This document shows, piece after piece, positions 9,055 through 20,538 of a DNA stretch of 64,000 bases. The DNA lies in contig SZOS01000001.1 of the NCBI GenBank assembly GCA_030263295.1, positions 186,001 through 250,000 on the forward strand, read 5' to 3'. Both the position numbers and the translations under genes were made by a program. This stretch comes from Dokdonella_A sp014338185 (GTDB taxonomy: Bacteria > Pseudomonadota > Gammaproteobacteria > Xanthomonadales > Rhodanobacteraceae). The notes under the pieces are model-generated. The model was not told where the DNA came from. It saw nothing but the letters and a program-made list of their open reading frames with translations, and did not search any database. Positions within the stretch are counted from its first letter, which is position 1, and each line of letters opens with the position of its first letter.

Positions 9055-9572
9055 GGCTGGATGCGGCGCAGCGGCGCGCCTTGCTCGGCCATCCCGCGGG
9101 CTGGATCGCGTGCGGCTTCGGTTCGGGCTTGAGCCCGCTGGCGCCGGGCACGGCCGGTTCGCTCGCGGCGCTGCTGCCGTGGCTGGCGCTGCGCGGGCTT
9201 GGCTGGCCGTGGTATCTGCTCGTGCTCGCGCTGGTCTTCGTGCTCGGCGTGTGGGCGTCGAAGGTCGCGATCGCGCGGCTGCGCCAGGGCGATCCCGGCG
9301 TGGTGGTGATCGACGAATTCGTCGGCCAGTGGCTCGCGCTGCTGCCACTCGTGGTCGTGCCGCGCGGCTGGCCGTGGCTCATCGCCGGCTTCGCGCTGTT
9401 CCGCCTGTTCGACGTGTGGAAGCCCTGGCCGGTGTCGTGGGCCGACCGTCGCGTCGGCGGCGGCCTGGGCGTGATGCTCGACGACGTGGTCGCGGGAGCG
9501 TACGCGGCGCTGCTGCTGGCCGCAGGGCTGGCGCTGGGTGCGTGTGTCAGCTGCGGGTGGACAGCGGGATGA
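9051..9572 (+). CDS. pgpA: Phosphatidylglycerophosphatase A
   Basis: Membrane phosphatase that dephosphorylates phosphatidylglycerol phosphate. The 173-aa protein has several hydrophobic segments and the family block VVVIDEFVGQWLAL, whose acidic residues bind metal, near residues 83-97. It is coupled to thiL through an ATGA overlap. Its last 26 bases overlap the 3' end of bamD on the opposite strand. Confidence 0.94.
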   Translation: MRLDAAQRRALLGHPAGWIACGFGSGLSPLAPGTAGSLAALLPWLALRGLGWPWYLLVLALVFVLGVWASKVAIARLRQGDPGVVVIDEFVGQWLALLPLVVVPRGWPWLIAGFALFRLFDVWKPWPVSWADRRVGGGLGVMLDDVVAGAYAALLLAAGLALGACVSCGWTAG

Positions 9573-10389
9573 GCTTCCACCAGTTGGAGCGGTAGTGCGG
9601 CCACTTGCCGCGCAGCGCGGGATGCTCGGGGTAGTTGAGCTCGAGTACGCGCTTGACGTCGTCGGCGAGCTTGGCCTGGCCCATGCGCGCATAGCTCTCG
9701 TACATGATCGCGAGCGAGTCGGCGACCTGTGGCGTCTGCGGGTAGGTTTCGATGATGTCCTTGGCGCGGTTGGCCGCCGCCACGTAGGCCTGGCGCTTGT
9801 AGTAGTACAGCGCGATGTGCAGCTCCGACTGCGCCATGGTGTTGCGCAGCGCGACCATGCGCTGGCGCGAGTCTGTGGCGTAGGCGCTGTGCGGATAGCG
9901 CGCGATGAGCGCGCCGAAATCATCGAACGACTGGCGCAGGGTGGCCTGGTCGCGCTTGGTCATGTCCTGGCCGACGTAGCGTTCGAGGAAACCGCCCGAG
10001 CGGTTGAAGTTGACCAGTCCGCGCAGGTAGAACGCGTAGTCGACGTGGCGATGGGTGGGATAGGTCTTGATGAAGCGGTTGAGCGTGGAATAGGCGTCGT
10101 CGGGCTTGTTGGACTTGTACTGCGCATAGGCCAGGTTGAGCTGCGACTGCTCGGTGTAGGCGCCGAACGGGAAGCGCGAGATCAGGCGCTGGAAGCTGCG
10201 CGCGGCAAGGTCGTAGTTGCGGTTGTCGATCGCCTTGGCGCCTTGCGCGTACAGCTCCTCGACGCTCATCGTGTTCATCGCATCGCCCTTCTTGGCGCCG
10301 CGGTTGAACAACGAGCAGCCGGCGAGCAGGGCCAGCAGGACGATCAGCGCAAGGCGCAGGACGGCGGTGGTGCGGAACGGGACTCGCAT
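9547..10389 (-). CDS. bamD: Outer membrane protein assembly factor BamD
   Basis: Essential lipoprotein of the BAM complex that inserts beta-barrel proteins into the outer membrane. The start at 10389 (MRVPFRTTAVLRL) gives a lipoprotein signal ending in the lipobox LLALLAGC. TPR repeats follow, including AARSFQRLISRFPFGAYTEQ and the FYLRGLVNF block. The 280-aa length fits. A longer in-frame start at 10494 exists, but it would bury the signal peptide. It is transcribed divergently from rluD, a conserved arrangement, and its 3' end overlaps pgpA by 26 bases. Confidence 0.95.
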   Translation of the reverse strand: MRVPFRTTAVLRLALIVLLALLAGCSLFNRGAKKGDAMNTMSVEELYAQGAKAIDNRNYDLAARSFQRLISRFPFGAYTEQSQLNLAYAQYKSNKPDDAYSTLNRFIKTYPTHRHVDYAFYLRGLVNFNRSGGFLERYVGQDMTKRDQATLRQSFDDFGALIARYPHSAYATDSRQRMVALRNTMAQSELHIALYYYKRQAYVAAANRAKDIIETYPQTPQVADSLAIMYESYARMGQAKLADDVKRVLELNYPEHPALRGKWPHYRSNWWKLIPLSTRS

Positions 10390-10554
10390 GCGGGTACGGG
10401 GCTCTGCGATGATGGACGGACGGACCGGGTTGGCGCGGCGGCCGCAACCGGCTGCCATGCCCGCGCAGTCACACGACGGCGGCGCGCGAACCACGGATCA
10501 TAACCCGAAACCCCGCCGCCGCCTGCAAGCGGGCGGCGCCCGGACCCAAGCCCG

Positions 10555-11520
10555 ATGAGCCAAACCCAATCCACGCTGAATGCGACGATTCCGCACGAAC
10601 TGGCCGGGCGGCGCTTCGACCAGGTGCTGGCCGAACTGTTTCCCGACTACTCGCGCTCGCGCCTGAGCGCCTGGATCAAGTCCGGCGCGGCGCGCCTCGA
10701 TGGCGCCAGCGTAGCGCCGCGCCATGGCGTGCGCGGCGGCGAGGCGGTGACCGTCACGGTGGTGGCCGAGCGCGAGATCGGTGCCGAGGCCGAGCCGATC
10801 GAGCTCGACCTCGTGCACGAGGATGCCGACGTCATCGTCGTCAACAAGCCGGCCGGCCTCGTGGTGCATCCGGGCGCGGGCAATCCGGCCGGCACGCTGC
10901 AGAATGCCTTGCTGCACCTGGATCCACGCCTGGCGGAGATCCCGCGTGGCGGCATCGTGCACCGACTCGACAAGGACACGTCCGGGCTCATGGTGGTGGC
11001 GCGCTCGATGCGCGCGCATACCAGCCTCGTCGAACAATTGTCCGGGCGCGAGGTGCATCGCCAGTACCTTGCGCTGGTGTACGGCGCGATCATCGCCGGC
11101 GGCCGCATCGACGCCGCGATCGGGCGCCATCCGCGCGACCGGCTGCGCCAGGCCGTGCGCGAGGACGGCCGCGAGGCCGTCACTCACTATCGCGTGCGCG
11201 AACGCTTCCGCACCATGACCCTGCTCGAATGCCGGCTCGAGACCGGGCGCACCCACCAGATCCGCGTGCACCTGGCGCACCTGCGCCATCCGCTGGTCGG
11301 TGATGCGCAGTACGGCGGCCTGCTCAAGCTGCCCAAGGCCGCCGCGGCGCCGCTGGTCGAGGCGCTGCGCGGCTTCCGCCGCCAGGCGCTGCATGCGGAG
11401 CGGCTCGAATTCGTGCATCCGCGCACGCGCAAGCCGGTGGCGTTCGAGGCCGCACCGCCTGCGGACCTGCAGGCGCTGCTTGCCGCGCTGCGCGCCGACG
11501 CGCGCGCGCATGCGGAGTGA
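10555..11520 (+). CDS. rluD: 23S rRNA pseudouridine(1911/1915/1917) synthase
   Basis: Isomerises three uridines in helix 69 of 23S rRNA. An N-terminal S4-like domain is followed by the catalytic domain, with HRLDKDTSGLMVVA around Asp139, the same number as the catalytic Asp in E. coli RluD. The RTHQIRVHLAHLRHPLVGD block is present near residue 228. The 321-aa length is standard. pgeF follows five bases later, as in many proteobacteria. Confidence 0.96.
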   Translation: MSQTQSTLNATIPHELAGRRFDQVLAELFPDYSRSRLSAWIKSGAARLDGASVAPRHGVRGGEAVTVTVVAEREIGAEAEPIELDLVHEDADVIVVNKPAGLVVHPGAGNPAGTLQNALLHLDPRLAEIPRGGIVHRLDKDTSGLMVVARSMRAHTSLVEQLSGREVHRQYLALVYGAIIAGGRIDAAIGRHPRDRLRQAVREDGREAVTHYRVRERFRTMTLLECRLETGRTHQIRVHLAHLRHPLVGDAQYGGLLKLPKAAAAPLVEALRGFRRQALHAERLEFVHPRTRKPVAFEAAPPADLQALLAALRADARAHAE

Positions 11521-11524
11521 GGCG

Positions 11525-12280
11525 ATGGGACTGGGCATCGCGCGCGGTTGCCTGGCGCCCGGCTGGCGCGTGCCTGCGCGCGTGCGCGCGGCGGTGACCA
11601 CGCGCCACATCGCAGGCGCCTCGCAGGGGCCGCATGCAGGTTTCAACCTCGGCACGCGCTGTGGCGACGACGCGCTCGCGGTGGCGTGGAACCGCGGCGC
11701 GCTGGTGCGCCTGCTCGCCTTGCCGCGCGGGCCGTTGTGGCTGCAGCAGGTGCATGGCTGCGCGGTGGTCGATGCCGATCGCGACGACCTGCCCGAGGAG
11801 CCGGTGGCCGACGCCGCGGTAAGCCACCGCGCCGGCGTGGTGCTCGCGGTGCTCACCGCCGATTGCCTGCCGGTGCTGTTGTGCGCCGACGACGGCAGCG
11901 CGGTCGGTGCCGCCCATGCCGGCTGGCGCGGACTCGCCGCGGGCGTGCTCGAGGCGGCCGTGGCGGCGCTGCGCGTGCCGCCGGCGCGGGTGCAGGCATG
12001 GCTCGGACCGGCCATCGGCGCCGCCTCCTACGAGGTCGGCGAGGAGGTGCGCAGCGCCTTCGTCGACGCCGATGCGCAGGCCGCATCCGCGTTCGCGCCG
12101 ACCCGCGCGGGACACTGGCACTGCGATCTTGCCGCGCTCGCGCGGCAGCGGCTGGCCGGCGCCGGCGTGGGCGCGGTCAGCGGTGGCGGCTACGACACGC
12201 TGGGCGATCCGCGCTTCTATTCGTTCCGTCGCGAGCGCAGCACCGGCCGCTTCGCCACGCTGATCTGGCGCGAGTCATGA
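11525..12280 (+). CDS. pgeF: Peptidoglycan editing factor PgeF (YfiH, laccase-domain protein)
   Basis: Multicopper-oxidase-fold protein once annotated as polyphenol oxidase and later linked to removal of misincorporated L-Ser from peptidoglycan precursors (literature). The 251-aa protein keeps the metal ligands: His in QQVHGC, Cys in LTADCLPVLL and His in AAHAGWRGL. The GPAIGAASYEVG block is also conserved. It directly follows rluD and overlaps the next gene by four bases (ATGA). Confidence 0.94.
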   Translation: MGLGIARGCLAPGWRVPARVRAAVTTRHIAGASQGPHAGFNLGTRCGDDALAVAWNRGALVRLLALPRGPLWLQQVHGCAVVDADRDDLPEEPVADAAVSHRAGVVLAVLTADCLPVLLCADDGSAVGAAHAGWRGLAAGVLEAAVAALRVPPARVQAWLGPAIGAASYEVGEEVRSAFVDADAQAASAFAPTRAGHWHCDLAALARQRLAGAGVGAVSGGGYDTLGDPRFYSFRRERSTGRFATLIWRES

Positions 12281-12801
12281 CCACGCTGTTCGCGAGCCTG
12301 CTCGGCGACCGCTTCGCAGCACTGGCGCCGCGCGTGCGCGCGCTGCACGCGCAGGGCGCCACGCTCAGCTGGCGTGGCGAGGTCGAAGTCGAGCGTGGCC
12401 GCGGCTGGCTCGCCGCGCTGTGCGCCTGGGCCACGCGCCTGCCACCGGCCGGGCGCGGGTCGATCCAGGTCGAGATCCTGGTCGATGCACGCTGCGAGCG
12501 CTGGACGCGGCGCATCGGCGCGCATGCGATGCGCTCGCGCCTGTGGGCCGCGCATGGCCTGCTGCACGAACGGCTGGGGCTGGTCACCTTCGGGTTCGCG
12601 CTCGCGCTCGACGGCGATGCGCTGTGCTGGCGGGTTGCGCGCGCGTGGGTGCTCGGCGTGCCGGTGCCCGCACGCTGGTTCGCCGCGGTGCATGCGCGCG
12701 AGCACGAGCAGGATGGCCGCTATCGCTTCGAGGTGCAGGCCGCGTTGCCGCTGGCGGGACCGCTGCTGCGCTATCGCGGCTGGCTCGCGGTGGACGGATG
12801 A
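12277..12801 (+). CDS. DUF4166 domain protein
   Basis: This 174-aa protein matches what I recall of the DUF4166 family: an N-terminal LFASLLGDRFAALAPRVRALH block, then GRGWLAALCAWATRLPPAG and a beta-rich C-terminus ending LLRYRGWLAVDG. Its function is unknown. In other bacteria DUF4166 is often fused to, or next to, a saccharopine-dehydrogenase-like oxidoreductase; here that partner is the next gene on the opposite strand. It is translationally coupled to pgeF (ATGA). Confidence 0.7.
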   Translation: MTTLFASLLGDRFAALAPRVRALHAQGATLSWRGEVEVERGRGWLAALCAWATRLPPAGRGSIQVEILVDARCERWTRRIGAHAMRSRLWAAHGLLHERLGLVTFGFALALDGDALCWRVARAWVLGVPVPARWFAAVHAREHEQDGRYRFEVQAALPLAGPLLRYRGWLAVDG

Positions 12802-12828
12802 ACACCCGGGACCTGCCGCCGCACGGCG

Positions 12829-13971
12829 TCAGGTCAGCTGCTGCACGCTGGTGTCGATCGCGTAATCGGCCAGTTCGGCCAGCAGCTCATCGAGCGTGAA
12901 CAGGTCCAGGCAGGCACGCGCGCCGCTGCCGGGCAGCCTGCCGCGCGCGAGCTTGCGCGCGAGCACGACCGCGGCCGTGGCCGGCACCTGCGGGCCATCG
13001 CCGTGATGCGCGAGCAGACGCCAGCGCAGGTGCAGTGGCGCGCCGGCGTGGTCGTGGCCGCGCAGGTCCATCTGCATCACGCCCACGTCGCTGCCGAGGG
13101 CCTGCCAGCGCTGGCTCAGCGCGAGCAGCGCCTGGGCGTGCGCGGCGAGGTCGCGCCACAGGCGCGCGCGCACCAGCCAGCTGGCCAGCCACAGGCCCAG
13201 GTGCATGCGCCGCAGTTCGAGGCCTGCACGGAACTCGCAGCTTCGCAGTTGCGGCCAGCGCCGCGGCAGCACCGTGAGATCGGGCACGTCGCAGCAGGCG
13301 AGCCAGCGCGTGCGCAGGCCGGCGATGCGCAGGCGCCGCAGCGATTGCCAACCGTAGCGGCGTTGCCAGCGGCCGTCGCGCAGCACCGCCAGCGGGCGCC
13401 CGACCTGGCCGAGGATCGCGCGCGTGGTGGCGAGCCCGCGCGGGGTGTGGTTGCCCGGACTGATCGCGGTGGCGACCTGTTCGAGCCGGCCAAAGCGCGG
13501 CGCGAGTGCGGCAAGCACCGCGCCACTCAGGCCGGGCACGCTGCTGGCGCCGCTGATCGCCCAGCAGCCGGCGGCGCGTGCGCGCCCATCCAGTGCGGCG
13601 AAGCCGGCCACGAAGGCGCGCGCATCGGCCAGGTCGACGTAGTGCGCGCGCGCGGCGAGCGCGCATTCGGCCACCTCCCAGGCGCGTCCCTGGAACGGGC
13701 CCGCGCTGTGGATCACCAGCCGTGGCGCGAGCGCGGCGATGCGCTCACCCAGGTCCGATGCCGTGACATCGAGCGCGGCCGCGGCGAGCCCTGCCTGTGC
13801 GCCGGCCGCGGCCAACTCGGCGCACAGCGCCTGCGCGCTGGCGAGGTCGCGCCCGGCCACCACGAGTTCGCAGCCGCGCTCGCGCGCGAGGGCGCGCACG
13901 ATGCGCGCGCCAAACAGGCCGTACCCGCCGAGCACGAGGATACGAAAGGATGTTGGCGGGCTTGCGGACAT
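12829..13971 (-). CDS. Saccharopine dehydrogenase-like NAD(P)-binding oxidoreductase
   Basis: The 380-aa protein starts MSASPPTSFRILVLGG and shows a Rossmann motif GGYGLFGARIV followed by VVAGRDL, the NADP-binding part of the saccharopine dehydrogenase superfamily. The middle part contains SGASSVPGLSGAVLAALA. The true substrate is unknown; members of this superfamily are rarely saccharopine dehydrogenases. It is convergent with the DUF4166 gene, its frequent partner. ATG 13971 was chosen because the Rossmann fold starts within ten residues of it; an upstream in-frame start at 14010 is possible. Confidence 0.8.
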   Translation of the reverse strand: MSASPPTSFRILVLGGYGLFGARIVRALARERGCELVVAGRDLASAQALCAELAAAGAQAGLAAAALDVTASDLGERIAALAPRLVIHSAGPFQGRAWEVAECALAARAHYVDLADARAFVAGFAALDGRARAAGCWAISGASSVPGLSGAVLAALAPRFGRLEQVATAISPGNHTPRGLATTRAILGQVGRPLAVLRDGRWQRRYGWQSLRRLRIAGLRTRWLACCDVPDLTVLPRRWPQLRSCEFRAGLELRRMHLGLWLASWLVRARLWRDLAAHAQALLALSQRWQALGSDVGVMQMDLRGHDHAGAPLHLRWRLLAHHGDGPQVPATAAVVLARKLARGRLPGSGARACLDLFTLDELLAELADYAIDTSVQQLT

Positions 13972-14110
13972 GGTGGCGGCGAGGGCTCGGGGCAAGACAG
14001 GCGCGCACACACGGGGCTGGCGCGTTCAAGCGCGCGTCAGCGCGTGCCGGCGGGAACGCGCGACAATGATGCCGCATCTGATTGCGCACGGGGCAGGCAA
14101 GGAGGTTTCC

Positions 14111-15289
14111 ATGCGTCACGACTACGACCATCTCATCATCGGTGCCGGCATGTGCGGCGAGGCCGCCGCACAGGCGATCCACGCGCTCGCGCCGCAGGCA
14201 CGCATCGGCATGATCGGCGCCGAGCGCCATCCGCCCTATGACCGACCGCCGCTGAGCAAGGCACTGTGGAAGGACGCCGCCGAGGACAGCGTGTGGCGCC
14301 CGGTCGCGGACAGCGGTGCCAGCCTGCATCTGGGCCGCCGCGCCAGTGCGATCGACGCGGCCGCGCACACCGTGAGCGACGACCACGGTGACGTGTACCA
14401 CTACGGCAAGCTGTTGCTCGCTACCGGCGGCAGCCCGCGGCGGCTCGCCTTCGGCGGTGACCGCGTGCTCGCCTACCGCGGGCTCGACGACTACCGCCGC
14501 CTGCGCGAGCTGGCCCGGCCGGGTGCGCACATCGCGGTGGTCGGCGGCGGCTTCATCGGCTGCGAGATCGCAGCCGCGCTGGCGCTGCACCAGTGCCGCG
14601 TGACGATGCTGTTCCCGGAAAGCCGGCTCGGCGTGCGCGTGTATCCGGCCGGATTGAGCCGCTTCGTGGATGGCTACTACCGCGAGCGCGGCATCGACAT
14701 CCGCTCGGGCCGGCTGGCGAGCGGCGGCGAGCAGCGTGGCGAGTCGGTGCTGCTGCGGCTCGACGACGGCAGCACGCTGGAGGCCGATGCGGTGGTGGCC
14801 GGGCTCGGCATCGTGCCCGACACCGCGTTGGGCAGCGCGGCCGGCGCCGAGGTCGACAACGGCATCCATGTCGATGCCTGCATGCGCACGCGCGTGGCCG
14901 ACGTGTTCGCCGCGGGCGACGTGGCCAATTTTCCCAATCCCGCGCTCGGGCGCCTGCGCGTGGAGCACGAGAACGCGGCGGTCACGATGGGCCGGTGCGC
15001 GGGCCGCGCGATGGCCGGGCAGGCCACGCCCTACACCGAACTGCCGTTCTTCTACTCCGACCTGTTCGATCTGGGCTACGAGGCGGTGGGCCGGCTCGAT
15101 GCGCGGCTCGACATCGTCGAGGACTGGGTCACGCCCAACCGCGAAGGCGTGGTCTATTACCTCGAGCACGGCCGCGTGCGCGGCGTGCTGCTGTGGAACA
15201 CCTGGGGCCAGGTGGACGCTGCGCGCGTGCTGATCGCCGAACCCGGCCCGCACGACGCCAGCAGCCTGCACGCGCGCATCCGCGCCTGA
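14111..15289 (+). CDS. FAD-dependent pyridine nucleotide-disulphide-type oxidoreductase (AIF-like)
   Basis: The 392-aa flavoprotein has an N-terminal FAD site (HLIIGAGMCGEAAA), the PPYDRPPLSKALW block typical of ferredoxin/rubredoxin reductases, a central NADH site (IAVVGGGFIGCEIAAAL) and the second FAD block VADVFAAGDVAN. The C-terminus (FFYSDLFDLGYEAVG) resembles that of apoptosis-inducing-factor-like reductases rather than disulphide reductases, and no CxxxxC redox pair is seen. Partner and substrate are unknown. The start at 14111 follows an AAGGAGG ribosome site. A GACAAT -10-like element lies at 14062-14067. Confidence 0.88.
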   Translation: MRHDYDHLIIGAGMCGEAAAQAIHALAPQARIGMIGAERHPPYDRPPLSKALWKDAAEDSVWRPVADSGASLHLGRRASAIDAAAHTVSDDHGDVYHYGKLLLATGGSPRRLAFGGDRVLAYRGLDDYRRLRELARPGAHIAVVGGGFIGCEIAAALALHQCRVTMLFPESRLGVRVYPAGLSRFVDGYYRERGIDIRSGRLASGGEQRGESVLLRLDDGSTLEADAVVAGLGIVPDTALGSAAGAEVDNGIHVDACMRTRVADVFAAGDVANFPNPALGRLRVEHENAAVTMGRCAGRAMAGQATPYTELPFFYSDLFDLGYEAVGRLDARLDIVEDWVTPNREGVVYYLEHGRVRGVLLWNTWGQVDAARVLIAEPGPHDASSLHARIRA

Positions 15290-15307
15290 GGATCGCGCGA
15301 TGAGGCG

Positions 15308-15817
15308 TCAGTCGAGCCGCAGCGCCTCGACCTCGTGCACGTCGATCCGGCGCAGCGCGTCGGCCACGGTGCCGTAGCCGGGAAACGCGGCATCGGGCGC
15401 GATCTCGGCCAGCGGCACCAGCGCGAACGCGCGCTCGTGCAGGTGCGGGTGCGGCACGCGCAGCCCGCGTTCGTTGATCACGCGATCGCCGTACAGCAGC
15501 AGGTCGAGGTCGAGCACGCGCGGGCCCCAGCGCATCGAGGCGGTCTCGCGCTCGCGCTCGCGGCCGGCGGCGCGCTCGATCGCGAGCAGCTGCGCGAGCA
15601 GGGTCGCCGGTTCGAGCGTGGTCTGCAGCACCGCGGCCGCGTTGATGAAGTCGGGCTGGTCCAGGCGCCCCCAGGCCGCGCTGCGGTACAACCGCGACAC
15701 CGCGCGCACGCTGCTGTCGGGGATGTCCGCGAGCGTTTCCAGCGCGCGCGCCACCGCGACGCGCGGATGGCCGATGTTGGCGCCCAGGCCGATGCAGGCG
15801 GTGACGGACTGGTTCAT
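15308..15817 (-). CDS. folK: 2-amino-4-hydroxy-6-hydroxymethyldihydropteridine pyrophosphokinase
   Basis: Transfers pyrophosphate from ATP to the pterin in folate synthesis. The 169-aa protein starts MNQSVTACIGLGANIG and contains the Mg/ATP block GPRVLDLDLLLYGD and the VPHPHLHERAFALVPL block, all diagnostic. ATG at 15817 was chosen because it puts the GLGANIG strand at the N-terminus; the upstream extension has no homology signal. It is divergent from clpB, and the heat-shock promoter of clpB lies between them. Confidence 0.95.
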   Translation of the reverse strand: MNQSVTACIGLGANIGHPRVAVARALETLADIPDSSVRAVSRLYRSAAWGRLDQPDFINAAAVLQTTLEPATLLAQLLAIERAAGRERERETASMRWGPRVLDLDLLLYGDRVINERGLRVPHPHLHERAFALVPLAEIAPDAAFPGYGTVADALRRIDVHEVEALRLD

Positions 15818-15970
15818 CGTTGGGCTCCGGGCTGGGTGGTTCGGCGCGGGACGGTCATCGCCCGCACCGTGCGCGCGCATCCCGCGCGACGAGAGTGTCG
15901 GGGCGCGCATCCCGCCGCGCAAGGTGCCAACGGCCACCTGCGCCGCGATGCCGCAGGCGGCGCCACCGCG

Positions 15971-15999
15971 CTTGAAGAGCCGCCGCGCACGCTCCATCT
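15971..15999 (+). promoter_or_regulatory. Sigma-32 (heat-shock) promoter for clpB
   Basis: The sequence shows CTTGAA at 15971-15976, a 15-base spacer, then CTCCATCT at 15992-15999. The E. coli sigma-32 consensus is CTTGAA, 13-15 bases, CCCCATNT. All six -35 bases match, and only one base of the -10 differs. It lies 80 bases before the clpB start, and clpB is a classical sigma-32 target. Confidence 0.8.
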
Positions 16000-16078
16000 A
16001 GCGCCCAGCAGGGCCGACCGGCCCGATCCAGCCACGACCGCGCGCCGCGCGCCGGTCTTGCCACGAGGAGAGCGCGTG

Positions 16079-18661
<2,583 letters not shown>

Positions 18662-18672
18662 GTGACGCCCGC

Positions 18673-18697
18673 CCGTGCCGCGCCGCGCGCGGCACGG
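18673..18697. terminator. Bidirectional terminator hairpin between clpB and the methyltransferase gene
   Basis: A perfect 10-bp stem (CCGTGCCGCG with CGCGGCACGG) around a 5-base loop occupies the gap between two convergent genes. No U-tract is visible on either side, so termination efficiency is uncertain. Confidence 0.65.
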
Positions 18698-18698
18698 A

Positions 18699-19499
18699 CT
18701 ACCAGCCCGGTTCGATGCGTATGCCCGCGTCCTTGCGCGGCAGTTCCATCTCGATGTGCAGGTTGGGGCGCAGCCCCGGGATCATTTCGTAGACACGCTG
18801 TCGCAGGCGATACCTGCCATCCGCGCGCGGCGGATAGTAGTCGCGCATCGTGATCCACTTGATCGTGTTGAAGTCGGGTGAGAGCAGGCAGAAGTAGCGC
18901 ACGAGTTCGCGGCGCGAAAACTCGCGCCAGTGGTGCCCGTACGTGTGCGTGCTGAGGATTTCATCGACGCTGATGCCGCCGCCAAAGCCGCTCAGGAACC
19001 GCCCCGGGTTCCACATGCGGCCGTTCCAGGCGTAGTAGTTGGGCGTGGTGATGACGATGCGGCCGCCGCGCGCGAGGATGCGGTGGATCTGCTTCCACAT
19101 CGCCACCGGATTGAAGGTGAGGTGCTCGATGATTTCGGTGAACAGCAGCACGTCAATGCTCGAATCGGCAATCGCCTCCAGTGCCCGGGCCGACTCCAGG
19201 TCGGCACAGGGCACGAGCCGGATGTCGTGGGCAGCGGCGAGCGCGCGCACATTGGCCAGCTCCAGCGTGACCGGCAGATCCACGGCCGTGAGTTCGAACC
19301 CGGCCTGACGCCACAGCAGCGCCTGGTGCAGCCAGTGCGCTCCGATGTCGAGCACGCGCTTGCCGCGGGCCATGTCCCAGGTCGACAGGAACTCGGCTTG
19401 CGTCACGCAGAAGCGCTGGTAGTGGCGGGCCAGGTACCCGTGATCGGTGCCGCCGTGGCGATCAAACAGGCTGGCGAATTCATCTAGCGACTTGAACAT
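18699..19499 (-). CDS. Class I SAM-dependent methyltransferase
   Basis: The 266-aa protein has motif I VLDIGAHWLHQALLW and an acidic motif II (LTAVDLP). A DVLLFTEIIEHL block and an RIVITTPNYYAWNG block follow, as in small-molecule or lipid methyltransferases. The substrate cannot be told from sequence. The C-terminal third, rich in aromatic and basic residues, is not recognised. ATG 19499 was chosen for the GGGAA element just upstream; ATG 19535 is an alternative in the same frame. It is divergent from the B12 locus and convergent with clpB. Confidence 0.8.
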   Translation of the reverse strand: MFKSLDEFASLFDRHGGTDHGYLARHYQRFCVTQAEFLSTWDMARGKRVLDIGAHWLHQALLWRQAGFELTAVDLPVTLELANVRALAAAHDIRLVPCADLESARALEAIADSSIDVLLFTEIIEHLTFNPVAMWKQIHRILARGGRIVITTPNYYAWNGRMWNPGRFLSGFGGGISVDEILSTHTYGHHWREFSRRELVRYFCLLSPDFNTIKWITMRDYYPPRADGRYRLRQRVYEMIPGLRPNLHIEMELPRKDAGIRIEPGW

Positions 19500-19714
19500 C
19501 CAGATGTTCCCGTGGTCCACGCTCGCCAACGGCATCGGCGAGACGATCGCAAGTATGGCAGCGGTTGCCGTTTGCTGGCGTGACACGCGACCGCAATCAA
19601 CCGATCCCGCGTGCAGGTCCGGTGCGTCGACCAGCGTGGGCGCTGCGCGTGTGGCAGTGGCGAGCGGGTTGGTAGAGTGTCCGGCTCCGAGGCCCACGAC
19701 CGCAGGCACCGCCC

Positions 19715-20488
19715 ATGACAGGTTTGCGCGTTTTCTCGCATACACCGGCCAACACCGAGATCGTGTGTGCGCTCGGCTGCGCCGAGCGGTTGGTGGGCGT
19801 GGACGCGGACTCCGATCATCCGGCCGAGGTGGTGGCGCGTCTGCCCAGGGCCGGACGTGACCTCGACCTGGATGAGCAGGCGGTGCTGCGCCTGCGCCCC
19901 GACCTCGTGCTGACCTCGCTCACCGTGCCCGGCCACGAGCACGTGGTCGAGCGCCTGCAGCGCGCCGGACTCGCCATCCTCGTGAGCGATCCGCAGTCGC
20001 TGCAGGGTGTGTACGCCAACATCCGAGAGATCGCCGCCGCGCTGGGCGTGGCTGAGCGCGCCGAGCCGCTGATTGCGCAGATGGATGCGGCGATGCCCGC
20101 GGTCGCGGTTGCGCAGCGGCGTCCCGCGGTGCTGGTGGAGTGGTGGCCCAAGCCGGTGATCGCGCCGGCGCGGCGCTCGTGGACGACCGATCTCATCGAG
20201 CGCGCGGGCGGCCGCAATCCATGGGCCGACGAGGACGCCAAGAGCCTGCCGCTGGAAAACGCGCGCGTGCTCGCGGCCGCGCCCGAGGTGGTGGTGATGA
20301 GCTGGTGCGGTGTCAGGGAGTCCAACTACCGCGCCGACATCGTGCGCCGGCGCGAAGGTTGGGCCGATGTGCCCGCGGTGCGCGGCGGGCACATCCACGC
20401 CTGCAGCGAAGCCTTCCTCGGGCGTCCCGGGCCACGCCTGGTCGAAGGCTATCGGCGCCTGCGCGCCCACATCGCGCAGGCGCTGTGA
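19715..20488 (+). CDS. BtuF-like cobalamin-binding protein without a signal peptide
   Basis: The 257-aa protein has the periplasmic-binding-protein fold of BtuF/FepB-type proteins: SHTPANTEIVCALGCAERLVGV at the N-terminus (compare BtuF LSPANTELAFAAG), LRPDLVLTSLTVPG, the ERAGGRNPWAD block and the C-terminal GRPGPRLVEGYRRL. It begins at the mature fold, with no hydrophobic leader, so it should stay in the cytoplasm unless a start is missed; none is visible upstream. The adjacent cobalamin riboswitch indicates B12 or cobinamide as ligand. No BtuCD-type permease or ATPase lies in the window. It might bind corrinoid for cytoplasmic processing rather than import. Confidence 0.8.
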   Translation: MTGLRVFSHTPANTEIVCALGCAERLVGVDADSDHPAEVVARLPRAGRDLDLDEQAVLRLRPDLVLTSLTVPGHEHVVERLQRAGLAILVSDPQSLQGVYANIREIAAALGVAERAEPLIAQMDAAMPAVAVAQRRPAVLVEWWPKPVIAPARRSWTTDLIERAGGRNPWADEDAKSLPLENARVLAAAPEVVVMSWCGVRESNYRADIVRRREGWADVPAVRGGHIHACSEAFLGRPGPRLVEGYRRLRAHIAQAL

Positions 20489-20497
20489 GTGCGTGCA

Positions 20498-20526
20498 TTG
20501 TTGTGGCCGGGGTGAACGCCTATGAT
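20498..20526 (+). promoter_or_regulatory. Sigma-70 promoter of the first cobalamin riboswitch transcript
   Basis: TTGTTG at 20498-20503, a 17-base spacer and TATGAT at 20521-20526 make a good sigma-70 promoter. Transcription would start near 20533, directly before the riboswitch fold. Confidence 0.6.
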
Positions 20527-20538
20527 GGCGCCGCCCAT

